A DNA stretch of 64,000 bases from an uncultured Alphaproteobacteria bacterium. Lineage in GTDB: Bacteria; Pseudomonadota; Alphaproteobacteria; Rhodobacterales; Rhodobacteraceae. Of the stretch, positions 57,890 through 63,942 are shown one piece after another. The position numbers and the translations under genes were made by a program. Within the stretch, counting starts at the first letter, position 1, and every line of letters starts with the position of its first letter. The notes under the pieces were generated by a model that saw only the letters and a program-made list of their open reading frames with translations, had not been told where the DNA came from and did not search any database. Where the stretch lies: NCBI GenBank assembly GCA_902537215.1, contig CACBAM010000004.1, forward strand, positions 1 to 64,000, written 5' to 3'.

Positions 57890-58738
57890 ATGCGAGTTAA
57901 CAAAATTAAATTTACTCACAATCAAAAAAATTACGATTTCTATTATCCAATTAGTGCAACAAAACAGACTAACGGTTTTAAGAATATTCTGACTGGCAAA
58001 TCTTACCCTTTAATTAAGAAAAATCCAAAATTGATTTTAGATGTTGGTGCTAACTTGGGATCAACAAGCATGTTTTTTGCTATCAACTACCCTAAAGCAA
58101 AAATATTCTCATTTGAGCCAACCGAAATGAACTTCAGATGGCTTCAAAAAAATACTGAGATTTTTCAGAATATTACGAGAATAAAAAAGGGAGCATACTT
58201 TAAAGATACCACAGCAAAAATTTATTTAGACTCAGAAAGCGGTGGCAGGAACTCTATTCATAAGGAGTGGACAAAATCAGACAGATACGAAACTGTTGAA
58301 TTAATCAATCTTGGAAAGTTCCTAGAAACAAATAATCTAATTGAAAAAATAGATATTTTAAAAATAGATACTGAAGGTTGTGAGGTAGATATCCTTTCTT
58401 CAATCGAGACTTATTTAGAAAATATAGATGTGATTTATTTAGAGTATCATGTAAAAGACGATCAAGAGGTTATCTTGGAGATACTTTCCAAAAGCCACAT
58501 TGTCATACAAAAAACAGCAAATGCTGAGGTACTTAGTAAAGTTAGTTCAGCACTTATTGGGAGTCTCTGTCTAGCAGACGTAACTGTAAACGGTAAAATA
58601 ATTTTAAGTGCTGGCAAAAAAATTACCGAATCCGATATAAAAGAATTTCAGAAATCTTCTGTTCAAACTGTTAAAGTTTTGTCAGATACCATGGGAGAAA
58701 TAGTTTTTCTAAATAAAAACATAGTTTCTACCGATTAA
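57890..58738 (+). CDS. FkbM family methyltransferase
   Basis: A 282-residue SAM-dependent O-methyltransferase. Motif I is LILDVGANLGSTSMFFAI near residue 47, followed by IFSFEPTEMNFRWLQKN (FkbM-type FEP), and the family signature IDILKIDTEGCEVDIL near residue 154. FkbM enzymes methylate hydroxyls of glycans or secondary metabolites; the substrate is unknown. The gene stands alone on the plus strand between direct repeats A and B, which makes it look like a cassette cargo. The last 80 residues (about 200-282) are less typical. Confidence 0.85.
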   Translation: MRVNKIKFTHNQKNYDFYYPISATKQTNGFKNILTGKSYPLIKKNPKLILDVGANLGSTSMFFAINYPKAKIFSFEPTEMNFRWLQKNTEIFQNITRIKKGAYFKDTTAKIYLDSESGGRNSIHKEWTKSDRYETVELINLGKFLETNNLIEKIDILKIDTEGCEVDILSSIETYLENIDVIYLEYHVKDDQEVILEILSKSHIVIQKTANAEVLSKVSSALIGSLCLADVTVNGKIILSAGKKITESDIKEFQKSSVQTVKVLSDTMGEIVFLNKNIVSTD

Positions 58739-58789
58739 TTTCTTGAGTATTAGGTTCATGTAGTTTTCAAACCTGTTAACCCTACTAGA

Positions 58790-58906
58790 TTACGACATTG
58801 TTTTTTGAGCCTGAATTCGCATTCTCAAGACACTTGTAAGAAAGAGATTATCTCCAAAACCTTCTATCTCTGTTTTTTCTAAGTATTGATTTGTGTTTTC
58901 TATCAT
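58790..58906 (-). CDS. 38-residue ORF starting in repeat B (MIENT type)
   Basis: ATG 58906 opens MIENTNQYLEKTEIEGFGDN and ends at 58790. Its first codons lie in the constant part of repeat B; the same opening M[I/V]ENT..YLE appears at repeat C (62848) with a different continuation, and a degraded LENT at copy A. No ribosome-binding site stands out. Confidence 0.3.
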   Translation of the reverse strand: MIENTNQYLEKTEIEGFGDNLFLTSVLRMRIQAQKTMS

Positions 58907-59336
58907 TGCATTTTTTGTGAAACTGAAACGACTCTGTGACTCTTTTGTGACTCATGATGACAAACACCTTAAATAAAATAAAGCGATTATCGAAAAATAG
59001 CCTCAAAAGTGACTCACAAAAAAAGCACTTAAAAACAACTAAGCGTGTCTTACAAAGATTTTATCAAAAACTGTAGCGTGAAAAAATCAGCGCTTTGAGA
59101 ATTGAAACGACCGCAAATTATTGATTTCAGAAATATTTTGAGAACGCTTTTAAAACGTGCATCGTGTCTTGACACGTTTCGCTCAAACATAATTTATTTT
59201 TGACTTTTCAGCAAAAACCCACTTTATGCCCAATTTCTGCCTACATGCCTACGTTACAGTACTCTTTTATCATATCTACAAACTGATTGTACCTTCCTAG
59301 AATATGAACAATGAATGAGTTAACTTTATCTGACAT
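58880..59336. repeat. Island repeat, copy B (complete rpsI-tail module)
   Basis: Most complete copy. From left to right: MIENT start region; GTGAAACTGAAACGACT at 58917; TGTGACTC direct repeat; AAATAAAATAAAGCGATTAT near 58971; a 100-base block shared with copy C (AGCACTTAAAAAC ... AACTGTAG.GTGAAAAAATCAGCG); intact rpsI-tail relic at 59087-59113; palindrome CGTGTCTTGACACG at 59163-59176; and a 31-codon ORF at 59241-59336. Same orientation as copies A and C. Confidence 0.8.
59241..59336 (-). CDS. Conserved 31-residue microprotein, copy B
   Basis: Same length and layout as copy A at 57465, with core HILGRYNQFVDMIKEYCNVG. ATG 59336 is preceded by GGGA at three bases and begins 16 bases after the stop of the small gene at 59353-59646, so it could be the last cistron of that minus-strand unit. 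No family recognised. Confidence 0.4.
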   Translation of the reverse strand: MSDKVNSFIVHILGRYNQFVDMIKEYCNVGM

Positions 59337-59352
59337 TAATCCCATTTTGCTA

Positions 59353-59646
59353 CTACCTTCTTACTGACTCAATTAAATCACCATCAAATACGAGCATATC
59401 ATGAATATCAAATGCAAATTTTTCTCTCCATTGATTTGCTTTGATACTAATTTCCTCAAAGTTTTCTTTTGTATCCACGATAGCAAAAGTTAATACGGAT
59501 AAAGGTGTAGCTCTTACCCAATGGATTTCTTGAATTCCTTCTACTTCAAACTTTAAAGATTTAATAAAATCTCTGTGACTAAATATATATTTTTCACATT
59601 CTGTTTGTGACTTAAAGTTAAAAATATTCGTTACCGTAATACTCAG
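59353..59646 (-). CDS. Small ferredoxin-like-fold protein, paralogue 2 (CTG start)
   Basis: A 97-residue paralogue of the adjacent gene at 59661. Shared blocks: IFNFKSQTECEKYI, VEGIQEIHWVRATP, NQWREKF, FDIHDMLVFDGDLIES. A stop lies four codons upstream and there is no ATG, GTG or TTG near the start; the aligned first codon is CTG at 59646, preceded by AGGGGG at five bases. Either CTG is used or the copy is dying, but the rest of the frame is intact. Fold inferred; function unknown. Confidence 0.6.
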   Translation of the reverse strand: MSITVTNIFNFKSQTECEKYIFSHRDFIKSLKFEVEGIQEIHWVRATPLSVLTFAIVDTKENFEEISIKANQWREKFAFDIHDMLVFDGDLIESVRR

Positions 59647-59660
59647 CTTTGCCCCCTAAG

Positions 59661-59948
59661 CTAGTTTCTAAATGAATCTATTAATTCACCATCAAATACT
59701 AGAGTATCATGAATACCAAAGTCGTGCTGTTCTCTCCACTTATTTGCTATTCCTTTTATAACATCCGCATGCTCCTTTGATTTTAAAATAGAAAAAATCA
59801 ACAACGATTCTGGAGTCGCACGTACCCAATGTATCTCCTGTATCCCTTCAACTTCGATTGCTTGCATAAATTCTTTGTGGCTTGCAATGTACTTGTCACA
59901 TTCTGTTTTGGACTTAAAGTTAAAAATATCTGTTCTTGTAATGCTCAA
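59661..59948 (-). CDS. Small ferredoxin-like-fold protein, paralogue 1 (TTG start)
   Basis: A 95-residue protein starting at TTG 59948 (no ATG upstream before a stop): SITRTDIFNFKSKTECDKYI, EGIQEIHWVRATPESLLIFS, WREQHDFGIHDTLVFDGELI. Strand-helix pattern resembles dimeric alpha/beta-barrel small proteins (antibiotic-monooxygenase-like), but no catalytic motif is recognised. Tandem duplicate of 59353-59646, in the unit GST, HCCA isomerase, paralogue 1, paralogue 2. Confidence 0.65.
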   Translation of the reverse strand: MSITRTDIFNFKSKTECDKYIASHKEFMQAIEVEGIQEIHWVRATPESLLIFSILKSKEHADVIKGIANKWREQHDFGIHDTLVFDGELIDSFRN

Positions 59949-59949
59949 T

Positions 59950-60576
59950 TTATTTTTCGCTCTCTCTTAGGCACTCTATCGCATCCTCAAGTCTATCATC
60001 ACCCCAAAAAATCTCATTTTCCACAGTAAATGATGGAGCTCCAAAAATCCCCTTAGTTAAAGCTTCCTTAGTATTAGCATTATATTCATTCGCAATCACT
60101 TGTTGTTGCGATTTTTCTAAGACTTGCACCAAGTTTTTTTCGAGGTTTTTAAATGTCTCTTCCAAATTCCGTTCAGAGCCAGCTTCCTTACCTTCTAAAA
60201 ACCATACCTTATACGTTTCTCTGAAATATTCTAAATACCAACCTTCTTTATTCGCTACCAAACCAATTTTATTAGCTAAATCGAATTCTTGTAATGGGTA
60301 TGGAACTGGAGTTTTAGGTACTGGTAAACCATATTTCTTTGCTCGCCTTTCAATATCCCGCCACATGTATCTTGTTTTTTCCTTCTTTTCTGGAGGAAAG
60401 GGAATATTATTTTGGGCTTTCATTATATTTCTTATACTAAAAGGCTTAATAAGAAGTTTTAAGTTCTTAGTTTTTCTTACCTCCTCTAGTCTTAACGCCG
60501 TAAGATAAGTGTATGTGCTTCCAATAGATAGCCAAGCAGTTAATGTTCTTGAAAATTTACTATCCACTTCACTCAA
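59950..60576 (-). CDS. 2-hydroxychromene-2-carboxylate isomerase / DsbA-like (kappa GST) family protein
   Basis: A thioredoxin-fold enzyme of the HCCA isomerase group: WLSIGSTYTYLTALRLEEV near the N-terminus carries the active-site Ser, followed by the helical insert, then LTKGIFGAPSFTVENEIFWG with the cis-Pro loop and DDRLEDAIECL. It likely acts with glutathione on aromatic or other electrophiles. No ATG exists; TTG 60576 with GGGG upstream is chosen, GTG 60567 and GTG 60624 are alternatives. About 208 residues. The start region overlaps the 3' end of the GST gene. Confidence 0.78.
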   Translation of the reverse strand: MSEVDSKFSRTLTAWLSIGSTYTYLTALRLEEVRKTKNLKLLIKPFSIRNIMKAQNNIPFPPEKKEKTRYMWRDIERRAKKYGLPVPKTPVPYPLQEFDLANKIGLVANKEGWYLEYFRETYKVWFLEGKEAGSERNLEETFKNLEKNLVQVLEKSQQQVIANEYNANTKEALTKGIFGAPSFTVENEIFWGDDRLEDAIECLRESEK

Positions 60577-61240
60577 TATATCCCCTGTTGTAATTCGATG
60601 GATAAGTCTTTCTAACCCACTCACAAATTTTTGGATTATTGTCTACATTTTTGAAGATTTTCGTTATTTTTGGATAATTCACAAAATACGGCTGAGGTAT
60701 TCCTGCAACCAAGTCTGAGGCAAGCCAACCAATACCTCTCCATATAGCAATATCTGCAATAGTCATTTCTTTTCCCACTATCCAAGTTTGATTTGCAGAA
60801 ATATTATCCTCTAACATATCCAGTTTTCTTTTTAATTCTCCTTCAGCTAATATCCTACGATGCTGAATTTTTTCATCTTCTGTTAATGGACTGTTCGATG
60901 GTATATAAACCAAGTTAGTTAAATCAGTAACGAAATCGATGAATTGATCAATTAAAGCACAGCTAATACTATCCTCTGATGGGTATAACCCAGATAATTT
61001 TCCACAGAATCTTGCTATTGCTCCAGTCTGAGCAATCGGCACACCATCCACAACCAGGCAAGGTATTTGATGAAAAGGCAGCTTTGTACCATCTTTTAAA
61101 AAGCCAGTTTCTTTAGCAGAACGAAACTCCTCGAGAGTAATTCGTTTGTCATTAAAACTGATACCACCGATAAACAATGGTATTCTTGCTAACTCTATTC
61201 TCCAAAAAGGATAATCTAAATATATCAAAGTTACATTCAT
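60569..61240 (-). CDS. Glutathione S-transferase family protein
   Basis: A 223-residue GST. The N-terminal thioredoxin-like domain contains LPFHQIPCLVVDGVPIAQTG near residue 55 (cis-Pro and glutathione gamma-glutamyl contact, with QT in place of QS), and the helical C-domain has WIVGKEMTIADIAIWRGIGW (N-capping box with Asp) near residue 157. ATG 61240 is preceded by GGAG at six bases; a TTG 12 bases upstream lacks support. Heads a unit with the HCCA isomerase, both glutathione-linked. Confidence 0.82.
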   Translation of the reverse strand: MNVTLIYLDYPFWRIELARIPLFIGGISFNDKRITLEEFRSAKETGFLKDGTKLPFHQIPCLVVDGVPIAQTGAIARFCGKLSGLYPSEDSISCALIDQFIDFVTDLTNLVYIPSNSPLTEDEKIQHRRILAEGELKRKLDMLEDNISANQTWIVGKEMTIADIAIWRGIGWLASDLVAGIPQPYFVNYPKITKIFKNVDNNPKICEWVRKTYPSNYNRGYIE

Positions 61241-61363
61241 TTCATACTCCAACGATTAGCCCTATATACGAACCTAGACAACTTTACCTTTAGTTCATTA
61301 AGTTACAAAACTTAAAATATTAAAAAATGAGAAATGCTGTTGAAAGTTTAAAAGGGCTAATAT

Positions 61364-61780
61364 TCAGCTGAGTTTTTCCAAATAAGAACGCATTACTTTG
61401 ATGTTTACACGTGGAGCGTCAATTTGAGTTGCCATCGTCGCAAAAAATTTGTCACCACCATTAGAAGAAAGTCTGTCAATTATAGTTTGCTCATCTACTG
61501 CAAACCAATGGCAGAAAAAAAAATCTCCACGTCCATAAAACATTTGGTAAAGCAATGCATAATCTGACACCTCAAAGTTGTTATTAAAATCTCCCTCGAC
61601 TAGTGCTCTATCTTTTAAGAGCTTAAAGAAGCTTTGTTTTAATTCGATACTTTCATTCCCGAACCAATCTGAATTCTTTTTTCGATGACTATTCACTTCT
61701 CGAAACTCTTTTCTTACCTTTGCAGAATGAAACGTGTGTGTTGCGATATAGTGCTTAAGCTTTGGTTTTTTTTCACTCAT
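61364..61780 (-). CDS. Small protein with THTFHS...FCHW signature, copy 2
   Basis: A 138-residue paralogue of 55487-55828, about 25 residues longer because of an insert (LLKDRALVEGDFNNNFEVSD). Shared motifs: KHYIATHTFHSAKVRKEF, DFFFCHWFAVDEQTIIDRL, GGDKFFATMAT. ATG 61780 has GGAG nine bases upstream. Conserved His, Cys-His and Trp could bind a metal, but this is a guess. Function unknown. Confidence 0.65.
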   Translation of the reverse strand: MSEKKPKLKHYIATHTFHSAKVRKEFREVNSHRKKNSDWFGNESIELKQSFFKLLKDRALVEGDFNNNFEVSDYALLYQMFYGRGDFFFCHWFAVDEQTIIDRLSSNGGDKFFATMATQIDAPRVNIKVMRSYLEKLS

Positions 61781-61890
61781 TTTCAACTACTCCTGAATAT
61801 GTGAATGAATTTTAAACATACAACATTTGAACTTTTTGATAAAATAAAAGTCGATCAATGAGGGTATTTAGAAGTGATTGAGGGCACAAT

Positions 61891-62217
61891 ATGACTTATT
61901 TCGATAAAATGGTAAAAGATATGCGGAACAAGGATCTGGATGCTATTCAGGATTGGTTACACCCTGATTTTTTATTTGTTGCTGATTTTGAAATGCTCAC
62001 TAGAGAAGACTGGCTTGAGGAAACTAAGAAAGAGTTCAATAGAAATGAAGTCACACTTCATGATAATGCTAAATGTACTTTGGAGAATGAGCACATAGTT
62101 GTTTTCGAACAAAAGTACGTTCGTGAAGGACAATTAGTTCTATCAGTAAATTCGACGCACTTTAGAGATGGAAAACCGTGGAGAACTATAATTAATAGAA
62201 TTCCTATTGAAGAATAA
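61891..62217 (+). CDS. NTF2-like/SnoaL-fold protein
   Basis: A 108-residue protein with the SnoaL/DUF4440 pattern: MTYFDKMVKDMRNKDLDAIQ helix, DWLHPDFLFVADF, then antiparallel strands (ENEHIVVFEQKYVREGQLVL) and a final PWRTIINRIP. GAGGG precedes the ATG at six bases. Members include ketosteroid isomerase-like and unknown enzymes. Overlapped by 11 bases at most with the next gene's upstream frame; probably in one unit with it. Confidence 0.68.
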   Translation: MTYFDKMVKDMRNKDLDAIQDWLHPDFLFVADFEMLTREDWLEETKKEFNRNEVTLHDNAKCTLENEHIVVFEQKYVREGQLVLSVNSTHFRDGKPWRTIINRIPIEE

Positions 62218-62236
62218 GCAAAAAAAGGAAATTAAA

Positions 62237-62524
62237 ATGACACCAACTAACGTCGTATCAATGGATTTTGAAACAAAAGAGGCTATGGAAGATTTTCTGA
62301 ACACGTATGAAAGAGACAGTCCCACTCTATACCCTGATGCTGAAATGCTATTGATGATTAAAACAACTGAAACAAGCTGTGTGGGCGTTTCAGTTTATCC
62401 CAACGAAGAAGCGCGTAGTCTTGCTGAAAGTCGTACATCAGGCAAACTAAAATATCTTGTTAAGGAGAATTTCAGACTGTCTGGAGATATGGTTATAAAG
62501 CACGTATTTACAAATAAAGGATAA
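62237..62524 (+). CDS. Small alpha/beta protein of unknown function
   Basis: A 95-residue protein: TNVVSMDFETKEAMEDFLNT, DAEMLLMIKTTETSCVGVSV, YPNEEARSLAESRTSGKLKY. The helix-strand pattern and YPNEEAR segment resemble antibiotic-monooxygenase-like or similar ferredoxin folds, as in the tandem paralogues at 59.4-59.9 kb. ATG 62237 with AAAGGAA upstream is preferred to a TTG at 62207. Function unknown. Confidence 0.6.
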   Translation: MTPTNVVSMDFETKEAMEDFLNTYERDSPTLYPDAEMLLMIKTTETSCVGVSVYPNEEARSLAESRTSGKLKYLVKENFRLSGDMVIKHVFTNKG

Positions 62525-62529
62525 TAAAA

Positions 62530-62592
62530 ATGGCTGATTTCTTTCCCAAAGTAAATTACATAAAGTTTGATGATACTTATATATTTAGTTAG
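62530..62592 (+). other. 20-codon ORF, possible remnant of a larger gene
   Basis: ATG 62530 to TAG 62590 encodes MADFFPKVNYIKFDDTYIFS, five bases after the preceding stop. The first dozen residues resemble the N-terminus of xylose isomerase, but the similarity is short and may be chance. Confidence 0.2.
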
Positions 62593-62713
62593 GCACGTCC
62601 CCACTTTTAATAGTTAAGATTAAACCAAGAGCCACTAAAGCAAGTAGCACCAGATAAATTACTAAACTGTAGAGAATTGCAGTTTCCCATGTTTTTAAGA
62701 GGAATGTTTTCAT
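62585..62713 (-). CDS. 42-residue single-span membrane microprotein
   Basis: ATG 62713 to TAA 62585. A short basic-amphipathic N-terminus (MKTFLLKTWETA) leads to one hydrophobic helix (SLVIYLVLLALVALGLILTI) and a short polar tail. The ATG overlaps the stop of the upstream small frame by four bases (ATGA). Single-span peptides of this size are often regulators or toxins, but nothing here decides that. Confidence 0.5.
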   Translation of the reverse strand: MKTFLLKTWETAILYSLVIYLVLLALVALGLILTIKSGDVPN

Positions 62714-62848
62714 TTATTAATCGCTATATTGTTTAATGCAGAAGCAACTGCTTTTTCATCAAGAGTGCCATCTCGTAGCTGAGTAATTATTTCAGCAGCC
62801 AACTCAATGTCTTTTGCTTTCTAGGTAGAGAAAAGTGTTTTCAACCAT
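62710..62848 (-). pseudogene. Frameshifted small ORF starting in repeat C (MVENT type)
   Basis: ATG 62848 opens MVENTFLYLE; the frame then stops early, while another frame, offset by one base, continues with KDIELAAEIITQLRDGTLDE and KAVASALNNIAINK to a stop at 62710. One inserted or deleted base near 62821 would join them into about 45 residues. Its first codons match those of the ORF in repeat B. Confidence 0.35.
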
Positions 62849-62993
62849 CGCATTTTTCGTGAATCTGAAAAGATAACGTGCATCAAACGTGCATTCAAAA
62901 AAAGCACTTAAAAACGACTTAGTGCTTGTTTTATAACAATTTTATTAAAAACTGTAGAGTGAAAAAATCAGCGTTTTGAAAACTGAAAAGATC
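62821..62993. repeat. Island repeat, copy C, running into the 3' end of rpsI
   Basis: Shares with copy B the start region of the MxENT ORF, GTGAATCTGAAAAGAT at 62859-62874, AGCACTTAAAAAC near 62903 and AACTGTAGAGTGAAAAAATC up to the rpsI stop; the motif GAAAACTGAAAAGATC at 62978-62993 is the rpsI coding tail. It lacks the AAATAAAGCGATTAT block found in A and B. Confidence 0.75.
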
Positions 62994-63423
62994 TTCTAGC
63001 TTTAGGCTTTCCATATTTTTTACGTTCAACAACTCTACTGTCTCTGGTTAGAAATCCGGCGGTCTTTAAAGCTCCCCGTAACTCGCCATCAAACAGAGTG
63101 AGCGCTTTTGATAGTCCATGTCTCACGGCGCCTGCTTGCCCGGAAAGACCTCCGCCTTTTACAGTCGCCATTACATCAAATTGATTTTCTACACTAGTAA
63201 CCGAAAATGCTTGTTGAATAATCATTTGCAGAGTTGGGCGAGCGAAATATTCATTCACTGGTTTTTTATTAACCGTTATTTTACCGCTACCTTTCTTTAT
63301 CCATACTCTAGCGACAGCATCTTTCCTTTTCCCAGTGGAATAAGCCCTTCCTAGGCTATCGAGTTTTGGCTTTTCACTATTTTCACTAGTTGGAGTGCTT
63401 ACTACTTCCTCAACTTCAGCCAT
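62968..63423 (-). CDS. rpsI: 30S ribosomal protein S9
   Basis: A 151-residue S9 with an acidic N-terminal extension of about 25 residues ([15 protein letters not shown]), then [59 protein letters not shown] and the conserved basic tail [17 protein letters not shown] that reaches the ribosomal P site. Its start overlaps the rplM stop by one base. Its 3' end is the anchor of the island: relics of this tail occur in repeat copies B and A. Confidence 0.97.
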   Translation of the reverse strand: MAEVEEVVSTPTSENSEKPKLDSLGRAYSTGKRKDAVARVWIKKGSGKITVNKKPVNEYFARPTLQMIIQQAFSVTSVENQFDVMATVKGGGLSGQAGAVRHGLSKALTLFDGELRGALKTAGFLTRDSRVVERKKYGKPKARRSFQFSKR

Positions 63424-63890
63424 TATCTAACTCTCCTGGTATTTTTTTCATTAATATCCTTTATATCAAATATCTCTGGGCTTTGACCTTCGTGTGGATG
63501 GCTTTCCCCCTTATATATTCTCAAATTTGTCATTTGCTTCCTAGATAAAGGACCACCCGGCAGCATGCGCTTTACTGCTTTTTCAATAACTCTCTCGGGA
63601 AACTGACCTTCTAACACATCACTAGCTACTCTAGATTTAATTCCACCTGGATAACCTGTGTGCCAGTAATACGTTTTAGTGTCTCTTTTATTTCCAGTCA
63701 AATGTACCTTTTCAGCGTTTATAACTATGACGTTATCACCCATATCCATATGAGGGGTATATGTAGGCTTTTCTTTTCCTCTAAGGATAGTGGCAACCTT
63801 AGCGGCCAAGCGTCCCAAAACAACACCATCGGCGTCTATTAAAATCCACTTTTTCTGTATCTCAGAGGGCTTTATTGAAAAGGTTTTCAT
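63423..63890 (-). CDS. rplM: 50S ribosomal protein L13
   Basis: A 155-residue L13 with [53 protein letters not shown] and [24 protein letters not shown] precedes the ATG. rplM-rpsI is a near-universal bacterial operon and shares a TAATG stop/start here. Confidence 0.97.
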   Translation of the reverse strand: MKTFSIKPSEIQKKWILIDADGVVLGRLAAKVATILRGKEKPTYTPHMDMGDNVIVINAEKVHLTGNKRDTKTYYWHTGYPGGIKSRVASDVLEGQFPERVIEKAVKRMLPGGPLSRKQMTNLRIYKGESHPHEGQSPEIFDIKDINEKNTRRVR

Positions 63891-63914
63891 AAAAATATCC
63901 TAAATCCGTGTAAT

Positions 63915-63942
63915 CTTTTAACCGATTAATTCCCTAGGTCAA
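63915..63942 (-). promoter_or_regulatory. Candidate promoter of rplM-rpsI
   Basis: On the minus strand TTGACC (63937-63942) is followed after 16 bases by TAAAAG (63915-63920), about 25 bases before the rplM ATG. The -10 match is modest. Confidence 0.35.

Noticed and set aside
57170-59345. Interpretation of repeats A and B as insertion sequence ends
   Set aside because: They are direct, not inverted; no transposase ORF, terminal inverted repeats or target-site duplications are visible.
57170-62993. Interpretation of the repeats as a CRISPR array or integron attC array
   Set aside because: There are only three long copies with kilobase spacings, no short regular repeats, no cas genes, no integron integrase and no attC-type R'/R'' boxes; homology to the rpsI tail explains them better.
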